DNA of 64,000 nt, from the NCBI GenBank assembly GCA_964575845.1, contig CAZNSX010000005.1, positions 62,001 through 126,000 on the forward strand. Direction: 5' to 3'. Positions within the stretch are counted from its first letter, which is position 1. The number at the start of each line of letters is the position of its first letter. The translations under genes were made by a program, and so were the position numbers. Of the stretch, positions 54,316 to 61,732 are shown in pieces. The stretch is from CAZNSX01 sp964575845. Lineage in GTDB: Bacteria; UBA8248; CAZNSX01. The notes under the pieces are model-generated. The model saw only the letters and a list, made by a program, of their open reading frames with translations, had not been told where the DNA came from and ran no database searches.

Positions 54316-54954
54316 TCAGCTTCTTGATTCCTCCGCCCGGTAGCTCCGCAGAATCCCCACCGCGTCCTCAAGCGTTTCTATAAGGTGGTCGCACTCGGGA
54401 CGGTGGGTGTGGGTGAGGCAAATGGTCAGGCAGCCGGCCTCCCGGCCCGCCATCATGTCAAAGTGACCGTCGCCAATTACCGCCATGGACTCAGGCGGAA
54501 GGCCCAGGCCCTCGGCTGCCAGCAGGATGGGCACCGCGCTCGGCTTCCAGTGCCCCACGTCCCTCGTTATTATCACTTCAAACTCAAGGCCCATGCGGAG
54601 GAGCATCTGGTCCACGTACTTTCTGGTGTTATTGGTAACGAGAGCATGCGCGATTGCTTCCCTCTTGAGGTAGCCCAGGAGGGGGAGCACACCTTCATTG
54701 AGCTGGCATCTCCTTGCGGCCTCCGCCTCGTGCCTGTCCAGAACCTCGGCCACACGCTTTGCCTCGTGAGGAGGGGCGGTGGTCAGAAAGGATAAAATCC
54801 CCACATCTTCCGTTAGGCCCATCTCCCTCTTCATTGAAGGCCAGTCAAAGAAAGGCTTCGTGATGGTGCCGTCAAAGTCTAGGATCACGCCCCTCACCAC
54901 TCGCTTCCCCGGGGCAGTGCCCTTGCCGTCAGGTGAAAATCTTTGTGATCTCAT
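54316..54954 (-). CDS. HAD-superfamily hydrolase (phosphoglycolate phosphatase-like)
   Basis: A 212-residue HAD phosphatase. Motif I is ILDFDGTITKPF (nucleophile Asp26, Asp28), motif II is LVTNNTRKYV, and later come GHWKPSAVPILLA (Lys) and VIGDGHFDMMAGREAG (acidic pair). The helical cap is small. ATG 54954 lies inside the 3' end of the HypE-like gene (26-bp overlap), so the two are translationally coupled. The substrate is unknown. Confidence 0.8.
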   Translation of the reverse strand: MRSQRFSPDGKGTAPGKRVVRGVILDFDGTITKPFFDWPSMKREMGLTEDVGILSFLTTAPPHEAKRVAEVLDRHEAEAARRCQLNEGVLPLLGYLKREAIAHALVTNNTRKYVDQMLLRMGLEFEVIITRDVGHWKPSAVPILLAAEGLGLPPESMAVIGDGHFDMMAGREAGCLTICLTHTHRPECDHLIETLEDAVGILRSYRAEESRS

Positions 54955-55954
54955 CGGAGCTGTAAAGCGGAAGTTCCCGTGGGATGCCGCCATCGAGAAC
55001 CCTCACCCCCTCTTCCCTCTCCCTGACCTCACCGATCGAGGAGGCGGAAATGCCCGCTTTCCGCAGGGCAGCCAGGACTCCAGGGGACTCCTCCGGCGGG
55101 AGGGCGATGAGAAGCGCCCCTGAGGCTATAACACCCAAGGGGTCGAGGCCAAAATAGGTGCAGAAGGCTTTCCCCTCCGGAAGAAGCGGCACCCTTTCAA
55201 GGTGAATGAGCAGGCCCACCCCCGATGCCACAGCCAGCTCGTGCACTCCCGTGGCAAGGCCACCCTCTGTGGGGTCATGCATCGCGTGTATCCTTGCGCT
55301 GCGCGCGGCTGTCAGGGCATCCGGAACCACACTTATCCCTGGGTCCACGAGCATCTCCCGAGCCCTCTCGACCATCTTATCGCCGAAGGATTTCCGAAGG
55401 GCCTCCCCCCGCTCCCTCGCCATGAGGGCCGTGCCCTCGATGGGGATACCTTTGGTGAGAATAAGGTCATCTCCAGGGCGGGCCCCATCCCCGCGGATAA
55501 GCCCCTCTTTTTCAACTTCGCCCAGCATCTGGCCCGCCAGGATGGGCCGGGGAAGACCCAGGGTGACCTCCATGTGGCCGCCACAGAGGGTCACCCCCAG
55601 GGTCTGGCAGGCCTCGCGGATGTCCCCGAAAATCTCCTCCGCCAAGGCCTCCGTGGCGCCGCCTCCAGGCAGGAGCACGGTTGCGAGAAACCATCTGGGC
55701 TCTGCGCCCATGCAGGCGACATCATTAGCGTTGATGTGTACCCCATACCAGCCGAGCCGGTCCGTGGCAAAGGTTATGGGGTCTGATTTGACCACAAGGT
55801 AGCTCTCGCCCATATCTATCACAGCCGCATCCTCTCCCACCCTGGGCCCGACGATGACCCGTGGGTCTTCAGAAGGGAGACCGGAGAGGAGCCTTGAGAG
55901 AAGCTCATGGGGGAGCTTTCCCACGGCGAGTCTGAGGCCTGAGGCTATAGACAT
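54929..55954 (-). CDS. AIR synthase/HypE-like ATP-binding protein
   Basis: A 341-residue protein of the PurM/HypE/ThiL/SelD superfamily: N-terminal GPRVGEDAAVIDMGESYLVV with the ATP/Mg aspartates, INANDVACMGAEPRWFLATVLL, CGGHMEVT, and the C-terminal HDPTEGGLATGVHELA. It resembles the hydrogenase-maturation HypE-like group of AIR synthase-related proteins. It lacks the N-terminal Cys/Sec-x-x-Lys glycine loop of SelD, so it is not selenophosphate synthetase despite the selenocysteine context. No other hyp gene is nearby. ATG 55954 follows AAGGAGAGCCC. Confidence 0.78.
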   Translation of the reverse strand: MSIASGLRLAVGKLPHELLSRLLSGLPSEDPRVIVGPRVGEDAAVIDMGESYLVVKSDPITFATDRLGWYGVHINANDVACMGAEPRWFLATVLLPGGGATEALAEEIFGDIREACQTLGVTLCGGHMEVTLGLPRPILAGQMLGEVEKEGLIRGDGARPGDDLILTKGIPIEGTALMARERGEALRKSFGDKMVERAREMLVDPGISVVPDALTAARSARIHAMHDPTEGGLATGVHELAVASGVGLLIHLERVPLLPEGKAFCTYFGLDPLGVIASGALLIALPPEESPGVLAALRKAGISASSIGEVREREEGVRVLDGGIPRELPLYSSDEITKIFT

Positions 55955-56083
55955 GGGCTCTCCTTATCAATGGATCCTGCTCTATCTTATACTCCCAGGC
56001 GCTTATAGTGCAAGGGGTTAGGGTCTAACAGTTAGCTCTTGACTGGCTCATGCTGCTATGCTAATCAGAAAGGCGAAAATCTT

Positions 56084-56159
56084 GCCGGGGTAGCTCAGTC
56101 GGTAGAGCAGGGGACTGAAAATCCCCGTGTCCGCGGTTCGATTCCGTGCCCCGGCACCA
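56084..56159 (+). tRNA. tRNA-Phe (anticodon GAA)
   Basis: A 76-nt cloverleaf: acceptor GCCGGGG/CCCCGGC, D-arm GCTCAGTCGGTAGAGC, anticodon stem GGGGA/TCCCC around CTGAAAA with GAA at 56117-56119, T-arm GCGGTTCGATTCCGT, and encoded CCA at 56157-56159. Confidence 0.97.
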
Positions 56160-56164
56160 GGGAA

Positions 56165-56199
56165 AATAAAGGGGATGCAACTGCATCCCCTTTATTATT
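56165..56199 (+). terminator. Intrinsic terminator after tRNA-Phe
   Basis: AATAAAGGGGATGCA pairs with TGCATCCCCTTTATT across a tiny loop, giving a strong stem with a T/A-rich 3' arm just downstream of the tRNA. Confidence 0.75.
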
Positions 56200-56578
56200 G
56201 GCCACTTACAGGAACCGAGCATCGGCGGCCAAAAGAGGGGGAGGGATATGGAAGGATGCCTTTGTGTCGAAAAAACCAGCACACCTTAATGGGGTTTTGA
56301 AGGTAGGTAGCATGCCCCCGGCAAGTGCCTGAACCGAGTCCTTTATTTGGTGCTTACCGCGCGCTTTTTAAGCAAGTCGAGCCCGCCCCTGAAAATCGGA
56401 TAATTCCTTGAAAAATAATCTGAAGTTGAAACCCAATCAGAGCCATATTTTTTCACCCAGAGTCCCCTTTTTCCTCCTGAAACAAGACTAATACATCACC
56501 CCCTCGTAAAAAGAGCCTTTACTGCAGAGCCAAATTACTTTAAATTAATGGTTACGCCCTTGGAGAAACCGAGACCAT
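56200..56578. other. Intergenic region before the MA-peptidase gene
   Basis: About 380 bp, AT-rich towards the right end, with no gene recognised. It probably holds the promoter of the next gene; no strong ribosome site is seen immediately before ATG 56579. Confidence 0.35.
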
Positions 56579-58276
56579 ATGGTCCTGCCGAGGCCTTTTA
56601 TCCTAGGCTTCATATCGGCTCTTGTGCTCTGTGTTGCCGGGGTCCCTGCCGCTCTCTCAGCGGCCGAGTTGCGCGACCCTCACACTGGGGAGCGGGCTTA
56701 TCAGGTTAGAGGCGAATTCTTCACCATCACCGCCCCCGAAGCCGACCTCGATTTCGCCCGAGAAGTTCTCAGCTGGCTGGAAGATATCAGAGAGTCTCTC
56801 CAGAAGGAATTCGCCCTCAAACTTGAGCCTACCTTTCAGGTAAGGGTCACCCAGCTCATACCCCAAGAGCCTCCGGCGGTTGTGGCACTCTACAAGGCCG
56901 CGGATGGGGCCATCTTGGTTCAATCCCCCCGGGCCTGGGCCTCCCCGCTGAGGCAAGCTCATCTCAAATCTACCCTCTGGCATGAGTTCGTCCATGCTGT
57001 CAGTCACCAGATCCTGGGCGAGTATTACGTCTTTCTCCCGGTGTGGCTCAATGAGGGAATGGCGGAGCACCTGGGCGCTTATAGGGGCAAGACCTCCTGG
57101 GAGGTCCGCGATCACCCCGCTTTTCTTTCCGCCGTTCATCTCCACCGCCTTCCTTCCCTGGAGAAGCTGGATGAGGATTTGGAGGAGAGGGCCCGAGCAG
57201 CCGTCGCATACCCCGCCGCCAAGACCCTGGTGGAGTACATTCTTTCCCGCTGGGGCAGGGAGTCGGTGGGCAAAATTCTCACGGCCCTGAGGGCTGAGCG
57301 CCCGGGGAAGGATGCCCTGGAGAAGGTCTTTGAGAGCCTCTATGGCCTTTCTCTCAAGGAATTGGAGAAAGACTGGCAAGCGGCTATCGTGAAGAACTAT
57401 GGCTCCCTCGCAGAGGCCGACGTCCATCTGCAAGCAGCCCGGGAGCATTATCAGGAAGACCGATGGGCTGAGGCTGCGCGTGAGGCCGAGCTCTGCACTG
57501 ACCTCGACCCACGAAACCTGAGGGCCTTCATCCTCCAGATGAACTCATTTGGCAAGCTGAGGGACTTGGAGCGAGCCCTCAAGGCGGCCCGCCGCGCCAG
57601 TAAGCTCGACCCGAAAGATTCCCATATCCAAAGCCAGCTCGGCTACCTCCTGGTTGAGCTGAAAAAACCGGCGGAGGCCATACCTCCCCTCAGGCGCGCC
57701 CTGAAGCTGAACCCTGAAGATGTCTCGGCCAGGCATGACCTCTCCCAGGCTTATTATCTCACGGGCCAGATCGGCCCCGCCCTTCGGGTGATCAGTGAGG
57801 CCGTCCGGCTCGCCCCGATGAAGGCCGCCCTGAGAAACCAGTATGGCTTCCTCCTGGGGGAGGAGGGTAGCTATCGGGAGAGCTTGAAGCAGCTTCTCAA
57901 GGGTACGGAGCTAGACCCCGGCAGCGCCAGCATTCAGGTCAACCTGGCCTGGGTTTATGACAAGCTGGGAGAGACCAAGAGTGCTATCGAGCACGCCCGC
58001 CAGGCAACAAGGCTGGACCCCCAGAACGCCGGTGCCTGGAACTGGTTGGGAACCCTCCTGGCACTGCGGGGAGAACCGCAGGAGGCTGAGGATAGTCTGA
58101 GACGAGCCCTGAGCCTCGCACCCGGGATGAAAAATCCCTACTATATGCTGGCCGGGCTGTATGAGAAGAGGGGACGGTGGGAAGAGGCCCGAACCCTCTA
58201 CCGGGCGCTTCTCGCCCATTACCCCAAGGAGGAAAACGCCCGCAAGAGACTCCTCCTCCTGAAAGCCATGCCTTAG
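56579..58276 (+). CDS. Exported peptidase-MA-like metalloprotease with C-terminal TPR array
   Basis: A 565-residue protein. A signal peptide (hydrophobic 7-27, cleaved near LSAAE) precedes a gluzincin domain whose zinc site is HEFVH at 135-139, with the downstream WLNEGMAEHLG supplying the Glu ligand. This is the Peptidase_MA/M1-like arrangement with NEGxAE. Residues from about 275 to 560 are TPR helices with consensus-like units (for example SKLDPKDSHIQSQLGYLLVELKK). It is probably a periplasmic or outer-membrane-associated protease with a protein-binding arm. It has no close neighbour on its strand. Confidence 0.82.
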   Translation: MVLPRPFILGFISALVLCVAGVPAALSAAELRDPHTGERAYQVRGEFFTITAPEADLDFAREVLSWLEDIRESLQKEFALKLEPTFQVRVTQLIPQEPPAVVALYKAADGAILVQSPRAWASPLRQAHLKSTLWHEFVHAVSHQILGEYYVFLPVWLNEGMAEHLGAYRGKTSWEVRDHPAFLSAVHLHRLPSLEKLDEDLEERARAAVAYPAAKTLVEYILSRWGRESVGKILTALRAERPGKDALEKVFESLYGLSLKELEKDWQAAIVKNYGSLAEADVHLQAAREHYQEDRWAEAAREAELCTDLDPRNLRAFILQMNSFGKLRDLERALKAARRASKLDPKDSHIQSQLGYLLVELKKPAEAIPPLRRALKLNPEDVSARHDLSQAYYLTGQIGPALRVISEAVRLAPMKAALRNQYGFLLGEEGSYRESLKQLLKGTELDPGSASIQVNLAWVYDKLGETKSAIEHARQATRLDPQNAGAWNWLGTLLALRGEPQEAEDSLRRALSLAPGMKNPYYMLAGLYEKRGRWEEARTLYRALLAHYPKEENARKRLLLLKAMP

Positions 58277-58324
58277 GCGGGGAGAAGCCCCCTAGCGATG
58301 ACAGTTGATTGAGCCGCTCTCTCC

Positions 58325-58708
58325 CTAGCCCTCAAACTCCGAGTAGGAAGCGCAGCTTTCGGGCGTATCCCAGACCCTCACGCCGCTGAGGCGGACGGGG
58401 TCCTTCTTTAGCCTCTGTCCCAGCTCTTCGAAAAGGTATCGAGCCAGATTCTCCGCCGAGGTGTTCTGGCTGGCAAAGGGAGGAAGCTCGTTCAGATTGG
58501 CCCCTTGCAGAGGCTGCAAAATTTCCTCCAGAATACGACGGAGGTAAAAGAAGTCCAGGAGGAGTCCCGTCTCATCCAGCTCCGGGCCCCTAACAAAGAA
58601 CTGGACCCTGAACTCATGCTCATGGAGGGGTTCCGGGCCAGGGGGGAAATTTATGAAGTGCGATGCCCTGAAACTGCCGCCTACCGTCAGCTGATACATG
58701 GGCTCCAT
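58325..58708 (-). CDS. 6-pyruvoyl-tetrahydropterin synthase-family protein, PTPS-III-like
   Basis: A 127-residue T-fold protein. The zinc histidines appear in FRASHFINF and LHEHEFRV, and the end CASYSEFEG carries the pterin-anchoring Glu. The catalytic Cys expected a few residues before the HxH is absent; the segment reads PGPEPLHEHEF, with a Glu three residues before the first His. In the PTPS-III group a Glu replaces the Cys (ExxHxH) and the enzyme substitutes for dihydroneopterin aldolase FolB in folate synthesis. The gene follows folP and folC directly, which fits. ATG 58708 comes one base after the folP stop. QueD is the alternative. Confidence 0.75.
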   Translation of the reverse strand: MEPMYQLTVGGSFRASHFINFPPGPEPLHEHEFRVQFFVRGPELDETGLLLDFFYLRRILEEILQPLQGANLNELPPFASQNTSAENLARYLFEELGQRLKKDPVRLSGVRVWDTPESCASYSEFEG

Positions 58709-58709
58709 C

Positions 58710-59585
58710 TCAGCTCCCGCCGCCCTTGAGTATGGCCTCGGCCACCCGGGCCGTGCGAAGCCCCTCCCGCACATCATGCACCCTGAGAATATCGGCTCCC
58801 CCAAGGATGCCAAAGACGTTGCTGACGATGGTGCCTTCCAGCCGGTCCCGAGAGTTCTGAGTGCCGGTAATGGCGCCGAGAAAACTTTTCCTTGAGGCCC
58901 CGAGCATGAGGGGCTTGCCCAGGGCTCTGAATTCACCAAAGCGCCTCAATATCTCAAGGTTATGCTCTACGGTCTTCCCGAAGCCTATGCCCGGGTCCAA
59001 AATGACCTCACCCACTCCGTCCTTCTCGGCAGCCCTTAGCTGACGCTCGAAGAAGGCTTTTATCTCTCCCACCACGTCTTCATATCGCGGCTCCCGCTGC
59101 ATCGTCTCGGGCTCGCCCTGCATGTGGAGGATGACCGCTGCAGCACCAAAGTCGGCTACGGCCTGGCGCATTTCCGGGTCCCTGAGGCCCGTGATGTCGT
59201 TTATAATGTGGGCCCCCAGCATGAGAGCCCGCCGAGCGACCTCGGCCTTCCGAGTATCTACTGAGATTATGGCACCCACCCTTGAGAGCTCCTCCAAGAC
59301 GGGCTGAAGCCTCGCGAGTTCTTCCTCAGTTGATATCCCTTTCGAGGCCGGCCGGGTGCTTTCAGCGCCAAGGTCCAAGATGTCAGCTCCTTGCGTCATT
59401 AAAGAGCGGGCACGAGAGAGCGCACTCTCTGAAGAGAGGCACTCTCCGCCATCGGAGAAGGAATCGGGCGTGATGTTAATCACACCCATTATCCGCACCC
59501 GCTCAAGCGATAGCACCCTGTCCCTCAGGGAAAGGGAGTGTTCTCTCCGCGCGAGGAGAGCCCCGTCGAGCTCAGAAGCTCTCAC
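58710..59585 (-). CDS. folP: Dihydropteroate synthase
   Basis: A 291-residue TIM-barrel enzyme with RIMGVINITPDSFSDGG, LDLGAESTRPASKG, IISVDTRKAEV, HIINDITGL, VILHMQGEPETMQ, LDPGIGFGK and the late GASRKSFLG. It joins p-aminobenzoate to the pterin pyrophosphate. Its start overlaps the end of folC by 14 bp and its stop touches the PTPS-like start, giving a tight folC-folP-PTPS operon. ATG 59585; the first 25 residues before the barrel are polar. Confidence 0.93.
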   Translation of the reverse strand: MRASELDGALLARREHSLSLRDRVLSLERVRIMGVINITPDSFSDGGECLSSESALSRARSLMTQGADILDLGAESTRPASKGISTEEELARLQPVLEELSRVGAIISVDTRKAEVARRALMLGAHIINDITGLRDPEMRQAVADFGAAAVILHMQGEPETMQREPRYEDVVGEIKAFFERQLRAAEKDGVGEVILDPGIGFGKTVEHNLEILRRFGEFRALGKPLMLGASRKSFLGAITGTQNSRDRLEGTIVSNVFGILGGADILRVHDVREGLRTARVAEAILKGGGS

Positions 59586-60999
59586 TGGAAAAACTCACCT
59601 CTTCGGGGAAGGCCGTTCCCGCCGCGAGCATGGCCTCTTCACCGATCCAGCGCTTTCTCAGCCCACCCACGAGGAAAAGGGAACCCGTTGCGCATATGAG
59701 GTCTCCGGGGCGGGCCCTCACCATGAGATCCTGGAGGGCATCTTTGGGATCAAGGTTAACCCCGGAGGCGACCCCCCAATCTCTAAGAGCGCGGACAAGC
59801 CTCTCTGGGGGGCAAGCCAGACGATGGGTGACTCCGGGGACGGTGACCAGGGCTTCATCCATGAATGGAGCCAAGACCTCCACAAATGCCTCGGCATCCT
59901 TGTTGTGGACCATTGCCAGGAGAAAAAGGCGTCGCCCCGCCTCATAGAGAGGCAAGGTTTCTGCGAGGGCGGCGGCCTTATCTTTATTGTGGGCCCCATC
60001 GAGGAGGACCAGAGGATTCCCCGCCATGAGCTCTCCTCTTCCGGGAAGCCTTGCCTCCCTGAGACCGGCTCCGATGGCTTCCTCCCCCAGGCCCAGCATG
60101 AGGGCCGCCTGGGCGGCCAGGGCCGCGTTCTCAAGCTGGTGGCGGCCCGCCATGGGGAGTGAGAGGTCTTCGATATGAACTCCCTCTCCCTCAAGAGCAA
60201 AGCTCGAGCCCCAGGGGGCAAGAAGCTCCCCTCTGGTGCGCAGGCCAATCACCTTGAGCTCAGCCCGCCTGGCCTCTGAGAGGGCAAGGAGCTCTTCCAA
60301 AAGCTCCTCCTCCCGCACCCCTGTGAGTGCCCTTCCTCCCTCCTTTATGATGCCAGCCTTATCACGCGCTATGGCCCTTGGGGAGGTGCCCAGAATATCT
60401 ACATGGTCGCTTCCCACGTTAGTTACGATGCTCAGGATAGCTTCCTCAACGGCATTGGTGGCATCATAGCTTCCCCCGAGCCCAGCCTCCAGAACCGCCC
60501 ACCTGCAACCCTCGCTCTCAAAGTGCTTCAGCGCTAGGGCGACGTTCACCTCGAAATATGAGGGAAGCCCATGCTCCCCATCAAGGCTGAGCTCAGAGAG
60601 AATGGGCTTGAGCTCTGCCACCTTCCGGGCGAAAACGGCGGGCTCAATGAGGCGGCCATCAACCCAGATACGCTCGGCAATGGTGGTGAGATGGGGGGAG
60701 AAGAAGGCTCCGGCTTTCTCCCCTGAGGCCTTTAGGATCTGGGCCAGCATCATCACGACCGAGCCCTTGCCGCTTGTGCCCGCCACCAGGATGCACTTCA
60801 TTCCCTTCTCGGGGTTTCCCACCCTGTCGAGCAGCTTGCGCATCCGCACCAGCCCCACGCCGTCAAAGGCGATTCCCCGCTCATCCAGCATGGGGCGATA
60901 GTTACGCTTGGGAACACTGCCCAGGGCATCGAGAAAGGCCTCGGCCCGGCGAAAAGAGGAAAGCTCCTCCCGGGAAAGCTTCAGGCTGAGTTCCTTCAC
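59572..60999 (-). CDS. folC: Bifunctional folylpolyglutamate synthase/dihydrofolate synthase
   Basis: A 475-residue Mur-ligase-fold enzyme. The P-loop LVAGTSGKGSVVMML is near residues 72-86, followed by GAFFSPHLTTIAERI, LEAGLGGSYDATNAV, TNVGSDHVDILG, and in the C-domain GRGELMAGNPLVLLDGAHN. It adds glutamate to dihydropteroate or folates. The length is slightly above average because of the N-terminal 45 residues. It starts at GTG 60999 behind AAAGGGAATT, 13 bp downstream of the glutaredoxin stop, so it may be in the same transcript. Confidence 0.92.
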   Translation of the reverse strand: MKELSLKLSREELSSFRRAEAFLDALGSVPKRNYRPMLDERGIAFDGVGLVRMRKLLDRVGNPEKGMKCILVAGTSGKGSVVMMLAQILKASGEKAGAFFSPHLTTIAERIWVDGRLIEPAVFARKVAELKPILSELSLDGEHGLPSYFEVNVALALKHFESEGCRWAVLEAGLGGSYDATNAVEEAILSIVTNVGSDHVDILGTSPRAIARDKAGIIKEGGRALTGVREEELLEELLALSEARRAELKVIGLRTRGELLAPWGSSFALEGEGVHIEDLSLPMAGRHQLENAALAAQAALMLGLGEEAIGAGLREARLPGRGELMAGNPLVLLDGAHNKDKAAALAETLPLYEAGRRLFLLAMVHNKDAEAFVEVLAPFMDEALVTVPGVTHRLACPPERLVRALRDWGVASGVNLDPKDALQDLMVRARPGDLICATGSLFLVGGLRKRWIGEEAMLAAGTAFPEEVSFSSESF

Positions 61000-61012
61000 A
61001 ATTCCCTTTCTC

Positions 61013-61267
61013 TTAGACCTCGGAGCGCTGCTTTATGCAGTTTATCATCTGCTCGAGACGCCCCTTGTCGAACCCCACCACCACCTGCTCGCATCCCACG
61101 ATAACTGGAACGGCTCTGACTCCTGAGACCTTCATCATCTCCTGAAGGGCTTCGGTGTCCTGGGTAACGTCATAGTCGATGTAATCAATACCTTTTGCGG
61201 AAAGAAACTCTTTCGCGCGTTTGCAGTGGGGTCAAGTGGGGGTTGAAAAGACCTTGACCTTTTCCAT
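61013..61267 (-). CDS. Glutaredoxin-like selenoprotein (UGA at codon 12 read as selenocysteine)
   Basis: ATG 61267, behind AGAGGGAGGTAACCC, reads MEKVKVFSTPT, meets TGA at 61234-61232, then PHCKRAKEFLSAKGIDYIDY and on to GVRAVPVIVGCEQVVVGFDKG, ending at TAA 61013. The whole is an 84-residue glutaredoxin (NrdH/Grx-like) with active site Sec12-Pro-His-Cys15 in place of C-P-x-C, the cis-Pro in AVPV, and the C-terminal GFDKGRL block. A hairpin fitting a SECIS is placed 22 nt after the UGA. The first Cys is the catalytic residue of Grx, so Sec sits at the nucleophile. The frame is exact on both sides of the UGA. It precedes folC. Confidence 0.87.
61197..61216 (-). promoter_or_regulatory. Putative bacterial SECIS element (glutaredoxin gene)
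   Basis: On the minus strand GCGAAAG pairs with CTTTCCGC (seven pairs, one bulged C) around the 5-nt loop AGTTT. The loop starts 23 nt after the UGA and has G in its second position, like the loop AGGCT in the rhodanese gene. Confidence 0.65.
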
Positions 61268-61419
61268 GGGTTACCTCCCTCTAAAAAGGTTTCGGCTCCC
61301 CGGAGGAGCCTTTTCCAAACTCGACTCAGCAATTATACAACCAAGAAAGAGATGGAGCGACCAAAATTGGGTCAAGGTCCCGCGGACAGAGGGGCTTCTC
61401 AGGGGCTTTTCCATCCTGG

Positions 61420-61710
61420 CTAATCTTGCCCGGCCAGGTTCTCCTTCAGGAATTTAGCCACATCAGGCCACCAATAGCCCAGATCCCAGAAAAGCCTGTG
61501 GCCGCCCCTTTTGTATAGCGGATGAGGCGGGAAGGTTTCTTATGAAGCAGAAGGGCTTTCTTGAGGGCCTCGCCTTTGTAACGATCAGTTCTGAATTCAA
61601 GAATCTGAACTCTTGTAGCACAAGCGCTCAGAAAGAGGATGAGAAGAAAGCCCGTAAGGGTAAGTCCGGGAATCCCGCCCTTCCGTGCTTCTTTTCGGCG
61701 CTTGACACTC
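61420..61710 (-). pseudogene. Broken lipoprotein/alpha-beta-hydrolase-like remnant
   Basis: A minus-strand frame reads KGGIPGLTLTGFLLILF, then LSACATRVQILEF (a lipobox-like LSAC), and continues RTDRYKGEALKKALLLH and SRLIRYTKG. After one frame change near 61505 it reads GHRLFWDLGYWWPDVAKFL to TAG at 61420. The final part looks like the catalytic-His end of an alpha/beta hydrolase, but there is no nucleophile domain between it and the signal, and no good start is seen. It is probably an internally deleted, frameshifted gene between purH and the glutaredoxin gene. Confidence 0.4.
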
Positions 61711-61732
61711 GGGGGTCCCCGCCCTTAAGAGA

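Noticed and set aside
54929..55954. Selenophosphate synthetase (SelD) for the AIR-synthase-like gene
   Set aside because: The selenocysteine context made this attractive, but the protein has no N-terminal Cys/Sec-x-x-Lys loop and its motifs fit HypE-like AIR synthase relatives.
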